Shown here piece after piece: positions 23,333 to 31,415 of a stretch of 36,188 bases of DNA. The stretch spans positions 1 to 36,188 of the forward strand of contig CATXID010000011.1 in NCBI GenBank assembly GCA_958369225.1, written 5' to 3'. The notes under the pieces were generated by a model, which saw only the letters and a program-made list of their open reading frames with translations, ran no database searches and had not been told where the DNA came from. The stretch comes from an uncultured Collinsella sp. (GTDB lineage: Bacteria; Actinomycetota; Coriobacteriia; Coriobacteriales; Coriobacteriaceae). The number at the start of each line of letters is the position of its first letter. Position 1 is the stretch's first letter. The translations under genes were made by a program, and so were the position numbers.

Positions 23333-25600
23333 TTAGTCCAGGTGCCAGATCTCGTCGTTGTACTGGGAGATCGTGCGGTCGGACGAGAAGGTGCCGGCGT
23401 TGGCGATGTTGATCAGCGCCTTGCGCATCCAAGCGTCCTGGTCCTCGTAGTCGGCCAGCACGCGCTCCTTGGTCTGGATGTATTCCTCAATGTCGAGCAG
23501 GGCCATAAACCAGTCCTTGCCCTTGATGTCGTCGTGCAGGCGCTGCAGGCGCTCCGCGTTGCCGGTCGCCAAAAAGGCCGGGTTGGTGATGAAGTCCACC
23601 AGCAGCTTGATGCCGGGCTTGCGGTAGAGCGCGCCGGCGTCATAGGTGCCTTCGGCATAGAGCTGCTCGACCTGCTTGGACGAGGCACCAAAGGTGTAGA
23701 TGTTCTCGTCGCCGACGAGTTCGGCGATCTCCACATTGGCGCCGTCGAGCGTGCACAGGGTTAAAGCGCCGTTGAGCATGAACTTCATGTTGGAAGTGCC
23801 GCTCGCCTCCTTGGAGGCCAGGCTGATTTGCTCGGAGATGTCAGCGGCGGGGATCACGCGCTCGGCGGCGGTGACGTTGTAGTTCTCGATCATGACAACC
23901 TGCAGGTAGGGAGCCACGTCGGGGTCGTTTGCAATCCACTGCGACAGCGTCAGGATCAGATGGATGATGTCCTGCGCGATGGTGTAGGCAGGTGCCGCCT
24001 TGCCGCCAAAGATGATGGTGACGGGGTGCTCGGGTTTATTGCCGTTCTTGATGTCGAGATACTTCCAGATGATGTAGAGCGCGAGCATCTGCTGGCGCTT
24101 GTACTCGTGGATACGCTTGACCTGAACATCGATGATGGCGTTGGAGGGAATGGTCACACCCTGCTCGAGCGCCATGAACTGGCGCATGATGGCCTTGGCC
24201 TCGGTCTTGGTGGCAGCCAGGCGCTCAAGAACGTCCTTGTCGTCGGCGAAGTCGGCAAGCTTGCTCAGGTCGCCGGTGCTGCGCCAATCGGTGCCGATTA
24301 CATCGTCGAGCAGGCTGGCGAGTGCGGGGTTGGCGCCATGGATCCAACGGCGGAAGGTGATGCCGTTGGTCTTGTTGGAGAACTTCTCGGGATAGATTTC
24401 GTAGAACGGGTGAAGCTCGGTGTCCTCCAGGATCTTGGTGTGGAGTGCGGCGACGCCGTTGATGGAGAAGCCAAAGTGGATGTCCATGTGGGCCATGTGT
24501 ACGGTGTCGTGCTCGTCGATGATGGCGACGCGCGGGTCGTCGTGCTCGGCCTTCGCGATCTCATCGAGCTTGACGATAATGTCGGCGATGGCGGGCGAGA
24601 CCTTCTGCAGGCTGGTGAGCGGCCACTTCTCGAGCGCCTCGGCAAGAATCGTGTGGTTGGTGTAGGCGACCATGGAGCGCACGATGGCAACGGCCTCGTC
24701 AAACTCGATGTCGTGCTCGGTGGTGAGCAGGCGGATGAGCTCGGGAATGACCATGGTGGGGTGCGTATCGTTGATCTGGACCACGGCGTAGTCGGCCAGG
24801 TCGTGCAAGTTGCTGCCGCGCTCGATGGCCTCGTCGATGAGGAGCTGGGCGGCGTTGCTCACCATGAAGTACTCCTGGTAGATGCGAAGAAGACGGCCCT
24901 GCTCATCGGAATCATCCGGATAGAGGAACAAGGTGAGGTTCTTGGCGATCTCGGTCTTGTCGAAGTCGATGGAGCTGCCGGGGACCAGGCCGTCGTCGAC
25001 GCTCGCCAGGTCGAACAGGCGCAGGCGGTTCTTGGTGGGCTGGCCATAACCGGGTACATCGATGTTGACGAGCTTGGAGGTAACGGCAAAATCGCCGAAC
25101 TCGACGGTGTAGGAGCGGTCATCATCGACTAGGATGTCCTGCTCACCGAGCCACTCGTCGGGGACGGCCTTCTGCTGGTTGCCGACAAAGCGCTGACGGA
25201 ACAGGCCGTAATGGTAGTTGAGGCCCACGCCATCGCCGGTCAAGCCCAGCGTGGCGATGGAATCCAGGAAGCACGCGGCCAGGCGGCCCAGGCCGCCGTT
25301 GCCGAGCGACGGCTCGACCTCGAACTCCTCAATCTTGTTGAGGTCGTGGCCGGCGGCGGTGAGCTGGTCCTTAACCTCGTCATAGATACCGAGGTCGATC
25401 ATGTTGTTGATGAGCAGCTTGCCGATCAAAAACTCGGCAGAGATGTAGTAGAGCTTTTTCTTGCCGTTGTTGAGCGGGCAAGCGGCAGAGCGCTCCTGCA
25501 CGAGCTTGACCAGCAGCTTATAAATACGACGGTCATCGAGTTGCTCGAGCGAAGCCCCAAAGGACTGCTCGGCAAGATCAGCAAGATTGATACGGGGCAT
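23333..25600 (-). CDS. glgP: Glycogen / maltodextrin phosphorylase
   Basis: PLP-dependent phosphorolysis of alpha-1,4-glucans to glucose-1-phosphate in the cytoplasm. 755 aa, at the short end for the family. LYYISAEFLIGKLL, EPSLGNGGLGRLAACFLDS and VQINDTHPTMVIPEL are conserved blocks. EASGTSNMKFMLNGALTLCTLDGANVEI, read as two adjoining pieces, holds the lysine that binds PLP. AGGAGGAAGC before the ATG is an excellent ribosome site. It is downstream of malQ on the same strand, matching the usual pairing of MalQ (chain rearrangement) with phosphorylase. A G+C-rich hairpin separates the two and may reduce its expression. Confidence 0.96.
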   Translation of the reverse strand: MPRINLADLAEQSFGASLEQLDDRRIYKLLVKLVQERSAACPLNNGKKKLYYISAEFLIGKLLINNMIDLGIYDEVKDQLTAAGHDLNKIEEFEVEPSLGNGGLGRLAACFLDSIATLGLTGDGVGLNYHYGLFRQRFVGNQQKAVPDEWLGEQDILVDDDRSYTVEFGDFAVTSKLVNIDVPGYGQPTKNRLRLFDLASVDDGLVPGSSIDFDKTEIAKNLTLFLYPDDSDEQGRLLRIYQEYFMVSNAAQLLIDEAIERGSNLHDLADYAVVQINDTHPTMVIPELIRLLTTEHDIEFDEAVAIVRSMVAYTNHTILAEALEKWPLTSLQKVSPAIADIIVKLDEIAKAEHDDPRVAIIDEHDTVHMAHMDIHFGFSINGVAALHTKILEDTELHPFYEIYPEKFSNKTNGITFRRWIHGANPALASLLDDVIGTDWRSTGDLSKLADFADDKDVLERLAATKTEAKAIMRQFMALEQGVTIPSNAIIDVQVKRIHEYKRQQMLALYIIWKYLDIKNGNKPEHPVTIIFGGKAAPAYTIAQDIIHLILTLSQWIANDPDVAPYLQVVMIENYNVTAAERVIPAADISEQISLASKEASGTSNMKFMLNGALTLCTLDGANVEIAELVGDENIYTFGASSKQVEQLYAEGTYDAGALYRKPGIKLLVDFITNPAFLATGNAERLQRLHDDIKGKDWFMALLDIEEYIQTKERVLADYEDQDAWMRKALINIANAGTFSSDRTISQYNDEIWHLD

Positions 25601-25647
25601 GCTTCCTCCTGTGGTGAGTTGACGACATGTCAGAAATTCAAAAGAAG

Positions 25648-25681
25648 CCCGCGCGAGGGGATTGGGGTGGCCTCGCGCGGG
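25648..25681 (-). terminator. Hairpin between malQ and glgP
   Basis: On the minus strand CCCGCGCGAGG pairs with CCTCGCGCGGG around a 12-nt loop and is followed by CTTCTTTTG. It may end malQ transcripts fully or partly; partial readthrough would feed glgP. Confidence 0.75.
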
Positions 25682-25729
25682 AAAAGCGGTCGCGTCCGCA
25701 CGGTGGGGTGGGGTCGGGCGCGGTGGCTT

Positions 25730-27235
25730 CTATTGGGGAAGCTCGATTTCGGCTTCCGACGGGATGCGGAAGTAGGTTTCGGTCCAGTCGGTGAGCTTGT
25801 GCTCGAGCTCGCGGGTGATGGCACCATCGAGCATGCGCCAAGTCCAGTTGCCGCCCAGGGTAGCGGGGGTGTTTATGCGCGCCTCGTTGCCCAGGTTGAG
25901 CAGGTCTTGCATGGTGTAGATGCAGGTATCGCTCACGCTGGCGGCGATGGTGCGGTTGAGTGCATCGGCCATGGGCTCGCCTGCCTGCTGGTGGGTGTAC
26001 AGGGCCGCCTGCTCGCGCTGACGCGGGGTGGCCGTTCCCTCAAACCAACCGCGCGCCGTCTCGTTGTCGTGCGTGCCCACATAGGCGACGGTGTTGGCAA
26101 TGTAGTTGTGCGGCAGGTAGTACGAGTTGGTGCCCTCAAAGGCAAACTGCAAGATCTTCATGCCGGGGAAGCCCGAGTTGTCGCGCATGTCGATGACGCC
26201 GGGGGTGAGGAAGCCCAGGTCTTCGGCGATGATGGGCAGCGTGCCGAGCTTTTCCTCGAGCGTCTTGAAGAACTTGAGGCCGGGGCCCTGCGTCCACGAA
26301 CCGTAGGACGAATCGGGTGAGGAGAACGGCACCTCCCAATAGGCCTCGAAGCCGCGGAAGTGATCCAGGCGGATGATATCGTACATGTCGAGGGCGGCGC
26401 GGATGCGGCCCTCCCACCAGGAGAAACCGTCGGCTTCCATGGCGTCCCAGTCGTAGATGGGATTTCCCCAGTACTGGCCGGTGGCAGAGAACTGGTCGGG
26501 CGGCGTGCCAGCGACACTTACAGGATTACCGGCGGCGTCGATCTTAAAGAGCTCGGGCGTGGCCCACATCTCGACGGAGTCGCGCGAGACATAGATGGGC
26601 AGGTCGCCGATGATGAGGATGTCGCGCTCGTTGGCATAGGCCTTGAGGCGGCTCCACTGACGATCGAAGAAGTACTGCGTCATCTGGTGGTAGAGCGTGC
26701 GCGTGGGATGGGCGGCGCAGACCTTGGCAGATGCTTCGCCGCGGTGGCGGAGCTCCTCGGGCCACTCCCAAAATGCCTTGAGACCGCACTCCTCCTTGAC
26801 GGTCATGAACTCGCAGTAGGGGATGAGCCAGTCTTCGTTGGTTTGGACAAAGTCGTCGAAGTCGGCTGGCTTGTCGGCGGCAAAGCGCTCGGCGGCACGG
26901 TCGAGAATCTGACGACGGCCACCAAAGATGGCGCCATAGTCGACATTGCTGGGGTCGGAGCCCAGGTACACGCCGTCGATATCGCGCTGTTCCAGGTAAC
27001 CAGCCTCGATAAGTTCGGCAAAGTCGATGAAGTTGGGGTTGCCCGCACGGGCCGAGAACGACTGATAGGGCGAGTCGCCATAGCTCGTCGTCGTAAGGGG
27101 CAGAATCTGCCAGTAATGTTGTTTGCACGAGGCGAGGAAATCGACAAAGTCGTAGGCGTTCCAGCCAAAGCCGCCGATGCCGTACGGTCCGGGCAGAGAC
27201 GAGATGGGCATGAGAACACCGCTTGCACGCTCCAT
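25730..27235 (-). CDS. malQ: 4-alpha-glucanotransferase (amylomaltase)
   Basis: Transfers alpha-1,4-glucan segments between maltodextrins, releasing glucose. Family motifs: SGVLMPISSLPGPYGIGGFG near the N-terminus, the nucleophile region IIRLDHFRGFEAYW, and IIAEDLGFLTP for the acid/base Glu. The frame extends to 27397, but the first 54 codons lack family similarity and would cover an operator-like site, so ATG 27235 is chosen (501 aa, the normal length); GGTGAG lies seven bases upstream. A GTG at 27247 is a close alternative. Its product chains are substrates of glgP downstream. A TACAAT box (plus 27320-27325) with a TTGTTTAAAC site beside it is the likely regulated promoter. Confidence 0.95.
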   Translation of the reverse strand: MERASGVLMPISSLPGPYGIGGFGWNAYDFVDFLASCKQHYWQILPLTTTSYGDSPYQSFSARAGNPNFIDFAELIEAGYLEQRDIDGVYLGSDPSNVDYGAIFGGRRQILDRAAERFAADKPADFDDFVQTNEDWLIPYCEFMTVKEECGLKAFWEWPEELRHRGEASAKVCAAHPTRTLYHQMTQYFFDRQWSRLKAYANERDILIIGDLPIYVSRDSVEMWATPELFKIDAAGNPVSVAGTPPDQFSATGQYWGNPIYDWDAMEADGFSWWEGRIRAALDMYDIIRLDHFRGFEAYWEVPFSSPDSSYGSWTQGPGLKFFKTLEEKLGTLPIIAEDLGFLTPGVIDMRDNSGFPGMKILQFAFEGTNSYYLPHNYIANTVAYVGTHDNETARGWFEGTATPRQREQAALYTHQQAGEPMADALNRTIAASVSDTCIYTMQDLLNLGNEARINTPATLGGNWTWRMLDGAITRELEHKLTDWTETYFRIPSEAEIELPQ

Positions 27236-27332
27236 GGATGTGCTCACCAACCTTCTTGTTGTGGGATCGGCCTGCAGATGGGTGAACAGCCCGTCCCGAG
27301 TTTTAGAGTCGATGTCCCTATTGTAGAACATG

Positions 27333-27344
27333 TTGTTTAAACAT
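27333..27344 (-). promoter_or_regulatory. Operator-like palindrome at the malQ promoter
   Basis: TTGTTTAAACAT on the plus strand (ATGTTTAAACAA on the minus) lies between the expected -35 and the TACAAT -10 box (27320-27325) of malQ, where a repressor would block polymerase. It sits within a longer imperfect dyad, ACATGTTGTTTAAACATGT. Confidence 0.5.
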
Positions 27345-27396
27345 GTACAGGCAAGATAATAAAGTTTGTCGATTTTCGGCGAATGGTTACGCGCCA

Positions 27397-27433
27397 TGAA
27401 AAAGCCCCGGCCTCACATCGTGAGACCGGGGCA
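27397..27433 (-). terminator. Rho-independent terminator of galE
   Basis: On the minus strand GCCCCGGTCTCAC and its near-exact complement close a short loop and run into TTTTTC. It lies about 22 bases after the galE stop and separates galE from malQ. Confidence 0.92.
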
Positions 27434-27455
27434 AGAACGGTATGTAGGCTTTTTG

Positions 27456-28517
27456 CTACTCGGCGTCGGCGAAGCCGTTGGGGTTGTGGCTCTGCCAATT
27501 CCAGCTGTCACGGCACATGTCCGCGATATCGTACTGGGCCTTCCAGCCCATCATGCGCTCGGCTTTGGAGGCGTCGCACCAGTTGGCGGCGATGTCGCCG
27601 GCACGGCGCTCGCGGATCACATAGGGCAGCTCCTTGCCGCAGGCCTTGGAGAAGGCGGCGACGACCTCGAGTACCGAGGTGCCGGTGCCGGTGCCCAGGT
27701 TAAAGATCTCGACGCCGGTCTTGCCGTTCATCCAGTTGAGGGCGGCCACGTGACCAGATGCCAGGTCGCACACGTGGATGTAGTCGCGAACACCGGTGCC
27801 GTCGGGGGTGGGGTAATCGTTGCCAAAGACCTGAACGGCCTCGAGCTTACCGACGGCGACCTGGGCGACGTAAGGCACCAGGTTGTTGGGGATACCCTTG
27901 GGATCCTCGCCGATCAGGCCCGACGGATGGGCGCCGATGGGATTGAAGTAACGGAGCAGCACGACGTCCCACTCGGGGTCGGCGGTGTGGACGTCCATAA
28001 GGATCTGCTCAATCATCCACTTGGTCCAACCATAGGGGTTGGTCGCGGGCTTCTTGGGGTCCTCTTCGGTGACGGGCGGATTGTCCGGATCGCCGTAGAC
28101 GGTCGAGGAGCTCGAGAAGATGATGGACTTACAACCGTGGTTGCGCATGACATCGATGAGCACCAGGGTGTTCTCGATATTGTTGTGGTAGTACTCGACG
28201 GGCTTGCTCACCGACTCGCCAACGGCCTTAAAGCCGGCGAAGTGGATGACGCGGTCGATCTGGTGAGTATCGAAGATCTTGTTCATCGCATCGCGGTCGA
28301 GCACGTTGGCCTCGTAGAAGGTGAGGTTTTTGGCGGCCTCATCGCCCACGATGGTCTTGACGCGGTCGATGGCAACGGCGCTGGAGTTGGAGAGGTCATC
28401 GACGACGACAACCTGGTAGCCACCCTCGAGCAGCTGAACGACGGTGTGCGAGCCGATAAAGCCGGCGCCGCCGGTAACGAGGACGCAGGTGTCTTTGGGG
28501 TCGAGTGCTTTGGACAT
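27456..28517 (-). CDS. galE: UDP-glucose 4-epimerase
   Basis: Interconverts UDP-glucose and UDP-galactose with bound NAD (Leloir pathway and surface sugar supply). 353 aa from ATG 28517, which follows AGGAG; the frame is open further upstream without a ribosome site. VLVTGGAGFIGSHTV is the NAD-binding glycine motif of the extended short-chain dehydrogenases. SSSSTVYGDP and PYGWTKWMIE give the catalytic Ser/Thr and the YxxxK pair. GVRDYIHVCDLASGHV and FNLGTGTGTSVLEV are typical of GalE. It lies with malQ and glgP on the same strand but ends in its own terminator, so it is a separate transcript. Confidence 0.96.
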   Translation of the reverse strand: MSKALDPKDTCVLVTGGAGFIGSHTVVQLLEGGYQVVVVDDLSNSSAVAIDRVKTIVGDEAAKNLTFYEANVLDRDAMNKIFDTHQIDRVIHFAGFKAVGESVSKPVEYYHNNIENTLVLIDVMRNHGCKSIIFSSSSTVYGDPDNPPVTEEDPKKPATNPYGWTKWMIEQILMDVHTADPEWDVVLLRYFNPIGAHPSGLIGEDPKGIPNNLVPYVAQVAVGKLEAVQVFGNDYPTPDGTGVRDYIHVCDLASGHVAALNWMNGKTGVEIFNLGTGTGTSVLEVVAAFSKACGKELPYVIRERRAGDIAANWCDASKAERMMGWKAQYDIADMCRDSWNWQSHNPNGFADAE

Positions 28518-28785
28518 GTAGTCTCCTATCGAATCAGGAACACTTCTTGAGGGGAGTATAGCGCAGCTGGGCGCGCCCAAAACACGCGGGTCAGGAAAAC
28601 AAGAGGATTGATGTTAACGTACTCATAGGGTGTTATTTGCATAATCCTTACCTTTGGTGTGGGAGGTATTTGCGAGCCGCTGACCATGCTTTTCCAGCCG
28701 TTCGTGGAAATAGTTGGGACAAGCGCGATGTGCGTTAATATGTTTGAGTTGAGCGACATATAAATAAGCATGTAACGGAGTACAT

Positions 28786-29991
28786 ATGTCACCGAACAAC
28801 GATTCCATTTTTACGCAGGAGCTTTCGCGCCGCACTGCCCTTAAGGCTCTTTTCGGCGCCGCTTCCGCGGCTGTTCTTTTTGGCCTGCCCGCCCGCGCCC
28901 ATGCGGCTGAGGCCAGCCAAGAAACCACCGACAAACTGAATGCCGCCCAGGCCCAGCTCGACGAGGTCCAGGCTCAGCTCGACAGCATCGCTAATGAGTA
29001 CGCGACGCTCGCCAACAAGAATGCCCAGACCCTCAACGATATCGAAGGCGTGCAGGGTCAGATCGACGACACCCAGGAGCAGATCGACACCAAGAAGTCG
29101 GAGCTCAAGAGGAAGCGTAACGACCTTTCCGATCGCGTGGCGGCAAGCTACAAGTCGGGCGGTACCAATATCCTGTCGTTGCTGCTCGCTTCTGGCTCGT
29201 TTGAGGAGCTCGTCGCCAACGCGCATTACGTCGAGAAGATCAACAAGAGCGACCGTGACGCCATCGAGGACATCCAGACCATTCAGAAAGAGCTCGATAC
29301 ACAGAAGTCCGAGCTCGAGTCGCAAAAGGCCGACTTGGAGAAGCTCAAGGACCAGCAGACTGCTCAGATGCAGGACATGCAGGCCAAGCAGCAGGAGGTC
29401 CAGACGGTTCTGAACGGCCTCTCCGACGATGTCAAGGAGCTCATGGCCCAGCGCGATTCCGAGATTCTCGCTGCCGCCCAGGCCGAGGAGGCTGCCAAGA
29501 AGGCTGCCGCTGCCGCGGCCGCCGCAAACAAGAACAATTCCTACTCGGGTGGTTCAAGCTCGGGCGGCGGATCGTATGCGCCCGGAACTCCGCAACAGAA
29601 CGCCGGCTCGGGCAAGCAGCAGGCTGTCGTCAACGCATGCTATTCCACGCCTTCGCCTGGCCTGAACTGGTGCGCCGCTTGGGTTACCAATGTGTTCCGT
29701 AACGCCGGCGTGGGCTACTTTGGCGGCAACGCGTGCGACATGTTTAACGCCTGGTGCTACAGCTCCGATCGTTCGGCACTGCAGGTGGGCATGATCGTGG
29801 CCGACTCGTCGCACAGTGGCACCGGCACGCCGGGTCTGCTGTACGGACACGTGGGCATCTATGTTGGCGGCGGCATCGTTATGAGCAACGAGGGTGCCAT
29901 TACGTCGAGGTCGCTTGACTCGTTCATTGGGTTCTACGGCACTGGCTCTGGCGTGCGCTGGGGCTGGCTTGGCGGTATTGCGCTGTCGTAA
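28786..29991 (+). CDS. Secreted coiled-coil protein with C-terminal CHAP/NlpC-like peptidase domain
   Basis: 401-aa probable cell-wall hydrolase. The N-terminus has SRRTALKALFG and a hydrophobic stretch ending ARAHA, a Tat- or Sec-type signal. Residues 45-245 are a long coiled coil rich in Gln, Asp, Glu and Lys, like the N-terminal half of PcsB/CwlO-type amidases; the short break GGTNILSLLLASGSFEEL is typical of that group. An Ala-rich then Gly/Ser-rich linker follows. The C-terminal domain (about 280-401) has Cys in GLNWCAAWVTNVF and His in YGHVGIYVGGG, a Cys-His pair of papain-like peptidoglycan peptidases. CGGAG precedes the ATG. Such proteins act in septum splitting and are often gated by FtsEX, which is not in this window. 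Confidence 0.9.
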   Translation: MSPNNDSIFTQELSRRTALKALFGAASAAVLFGLPARAHAAEASQETTDKLNAAQAQLDEVQAQLDSIANEYATLANKNAQTLNDIEGVQGQIDDTQEQIDTKKSELKRKRNDLSDRVAASYKSGGTNILSLLLASGSFEELVANAHYVEKINKSDRDAIEDIQTIQKELDTQKSELESQKADLEKLKDQQTAQMQDMQAKQQEVQTVLNGLSDDVKELMAQRDSEILAAAQAEEAAKKAAAAAAAANKNNSYSGGSSSGGGSYAPGTPQQNAGSGKQQAVVNACYSTPSPGLNWCAAWVTNVFRNAGVGYFGGNACDMFNAWCYSSDRSALQVGMIVADSSHSGTGTPGLLYGHVGIYVGGGIVMSNEGAITSRSLDSFIGFYGTGSGVRWGWLGGIALS

Positions 29992-29999
29992 AGCCGACT

Positions 30000-30135
30000 G
30001 GGCCGCGTGCCCGCCCGCAATATATTTGATTGCCTGCTCGGACAGTCCTGCGCAAGACGAAGGCCACATTAAGTGGCCTTCTTTGCGTGCGGAACTCGCG
30101 ATCAATCAAATATATTGCGGGCGGGCACGAGGCCC
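30000..30135. repeat. Hairpin element copy 3 (27-bp perfect inner arms, 70-nt core)
   Basis: Arms 30006-30032 and 30103-30129 are exact reverse complements over 27 bases. A single mismatch separates a further GGGCC/GGCCC pairing out to 30000 and 30135. The core (30033-30102) starts CCTGCTC, contains CAGTCCTGC and an inner stem GAAGGCCAC/GTGGCCTTC, and ends TGCGGAACTCGCGAT, matching copy 1 in direct orientation. The outer arms (GCAATATATTTGATTG and a GC-rich end) are unrelated to copies 1 and 2. It starts nine bases after the stop of the wall-hydrolase gene. Confidence 0.9.
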
Positions 30136-30186
30136 TCTCGGGTCCTGAGCGCGACTTACCGGACTGGTTGTCTGAATTAAAGAAAG

Positions 30187-30217
30187 TGAAGGCCCCTTTT
30201 GGGGCCTTCTTTTTTAT
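30187..30217 (+). terminator. Rho-independent terminator
   Basis: AAGGCCCC and GGGGCCTT close a TTTT loop and are followed by CTTTTTT. It ends transcripts leaving the wall-hydrolase gene after hairpin copy 3 and slightly overlaps the 3' end of murB on the other strand. Confidence 0.92.
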
Positions 30218-31176
30218 AAGAATTCGCCTACTCGGTGGACTTCGGGTTCTAGGTCTACTCCGAATTGGTCTTTGACGGTTGCTTGGATGTGGCGGATGAG
30301 TTCGTCGACGTCGGTGGCGGTGGCGTGGTCGGCGTTGACGATGAAGCCGCAGTGTTTCTCGCTCACCTGGGCGCCGCCGACAGCGTGACCGCGCAGGCCG
30401 GCGTCCATGATGAGCTTACCGGCAAAGTAGCCCTCGGGGCGCTTGAAGGTGGAGCCGGCGCTCGGCATGTCGAGCGGCTGCTTGTCCTCGCGGCGTTGGC
30501 GGTAGTCATCCATGTCGGCCTTGATCATCGCGGCGTTGCCCGGGGCGAGACTGAAAGTGGCCGAAAGCACGATGAAACCGTCGTCGGCAATGCGGCTCTT
30601 GCGATAGCCCAGGTTGAGCTCGTCGACATCGAACTCAATGATATTGCCGCTGCCGCGGGTGCCGTCGTCGAGCGCGCGGGCGGGCTTATAGACGCGCACG
30701 GACTCCAAAACATCGGCCATGCAGGCGCCGTAGGCACCGGCGTTCATATAGCAGGCGCCGCCGACCGAGCCGGGGATGCCCGAGAGGGGCTCCATGCCGG
30801 TCAGGCAGGCTTCGGCGGCAGCCGCGGCGACATCGGAAAGCAGCGCGCCGGCTGCTGCCGTAACATGCGTGCCGTCGACGGTGATGTTAGAGAGGCCTTC
30901 GCCTAGTGCCACGACGACACCGCGGATGCCCTTGTCGCCGACGAGCAAGTCGGAGCCGTTGCCCACGATGGTGAGCGGCAGATCGCAGCGGTAGCAGGTG
31001 TCAAGCGTGGCGACGAGTCCCTGCTCGGTATCGGGCGTGACAAAGACGTCGGCCGGGCCGCCGATCTTAAACGTGGTGTGCTCGCGCATGGGCTCACTCA
31101 TGAGCACGTTGTCCTCGCCGGCAACACCGGCGAGCGCGCAGAGCAGGTCCTCGTTAAAAAAGTCATTTTCGTGCAT
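30214..31176 (-). CDS. murB: UDP-N-acetylenolpyruvoylglucosamine reductase
   Basis: FAD- and NADPH-dependent reduction that gives UDP-N-acetylmuramate, the second committed step of peptidoglycan synthesis. 320 aa. HTTFKIGGPADVF and TIVGNGSDLLVGDKGIRG belong to the FAD-binding fold. LSGIPGSVGGACYMNAGAYG is the signature block. PSAGSTFKRPEG holds the serine that protonates the substrate. LIMDAGLRGHAVGGAQVSEKHCGFIVN is the C-terminal block. A GGCGGAT sequence lies before the ATG at a suitable distance. It stands alone, converging on the wall-hydrolase gene. Confidence 0.95.
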   Translation of the reverse strand: MHENDFFNEDLLCALAGVAGEDNVLMSEPMREHTTFKIGGPADVFVTPDTEQGLVATLDTCYRCDLPLTIVGNGSDLLVGDKGIRGVVVALGEGLSNITVDGTHVTAAAGALLSDVAAAAAEACLTGMEPLSGIPGSVGGACYMNAGAYGACMADVLESVRVYKPARALDDGTRGSGNIIEFDVDELNLGYRKSRIADDGFIVLSATFSLAPGNAAMIKADMDDYRQRREDKQPLDMPSAGSTFKRPEGYFAGKLIMDAGLRGHAVGGAQVSEKHCGFIVNADHATATDVDELIRHIQATVKDQFGVDLEPEVHRVGEFL

Positions 31177-31240
31177 AAGATATCCGCCTTATGGTGGTCG
31201 TTTTCATCAATCGAATGCAATATACCCCACCCGGATGGAT

Positions 31241-31306
31241 TTGGTGCAAAGCAACCTGACCCCAATGCATCACATGGTGCAAAGGGGTCAGGTTGCTTTG
31301 CACCAA
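31241..31306. repeat. Perfect 23-bp inverted repeat
   Basis: TTGGTGCAAAGCAACCTGAC plus CCC at 31241-31263 is exactly complementary to 31284-31306, around a 20-nt loop that itself repeats GGTGCAAA. It lies between the divergent murB and LacI genes, just upstream of the LacI promoter. It resembles REP-type palindromes; no transposase is nearby. Confidence 0.88.
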
Positions 31307-31374
31307 TCGCGGCGATAAAACAGCCGTCTACCGGATTGGTAAAGTGTTTATCATCGAGGTAGAGGGACGGTCGC

Positions 31375-31380
31375 TATACT
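31375..31380 (+). promoter_or_regulatory. Probable -10 box of the LacI-family gene
   Basis: TATACT lies 36 bases before the ATG. No good -35 was found at the expected distance. An inverted pair TCTACC/GGTAGA (31327-31373) spans the region and could be an autoregulatory site. Confidence 0.35.
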
Positions 31381-31415
31381 TTCAAGAGATTGCGCGAATA
31401 CTCGGAAGGAGCGAG

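Noticed and set aside
25730..27397. Longer malQ start at 27397
   Set aside because: The extra 54 residues lack family similarity, and the extension would put the promoter and operator-like site inside the gene and overlap the galE terminator.
26360..28550. Long plus-strand open frames opposite malQ and galE
   Set aside because: They mirror the real minus-strand genes, which have motifs and ribosome sites.
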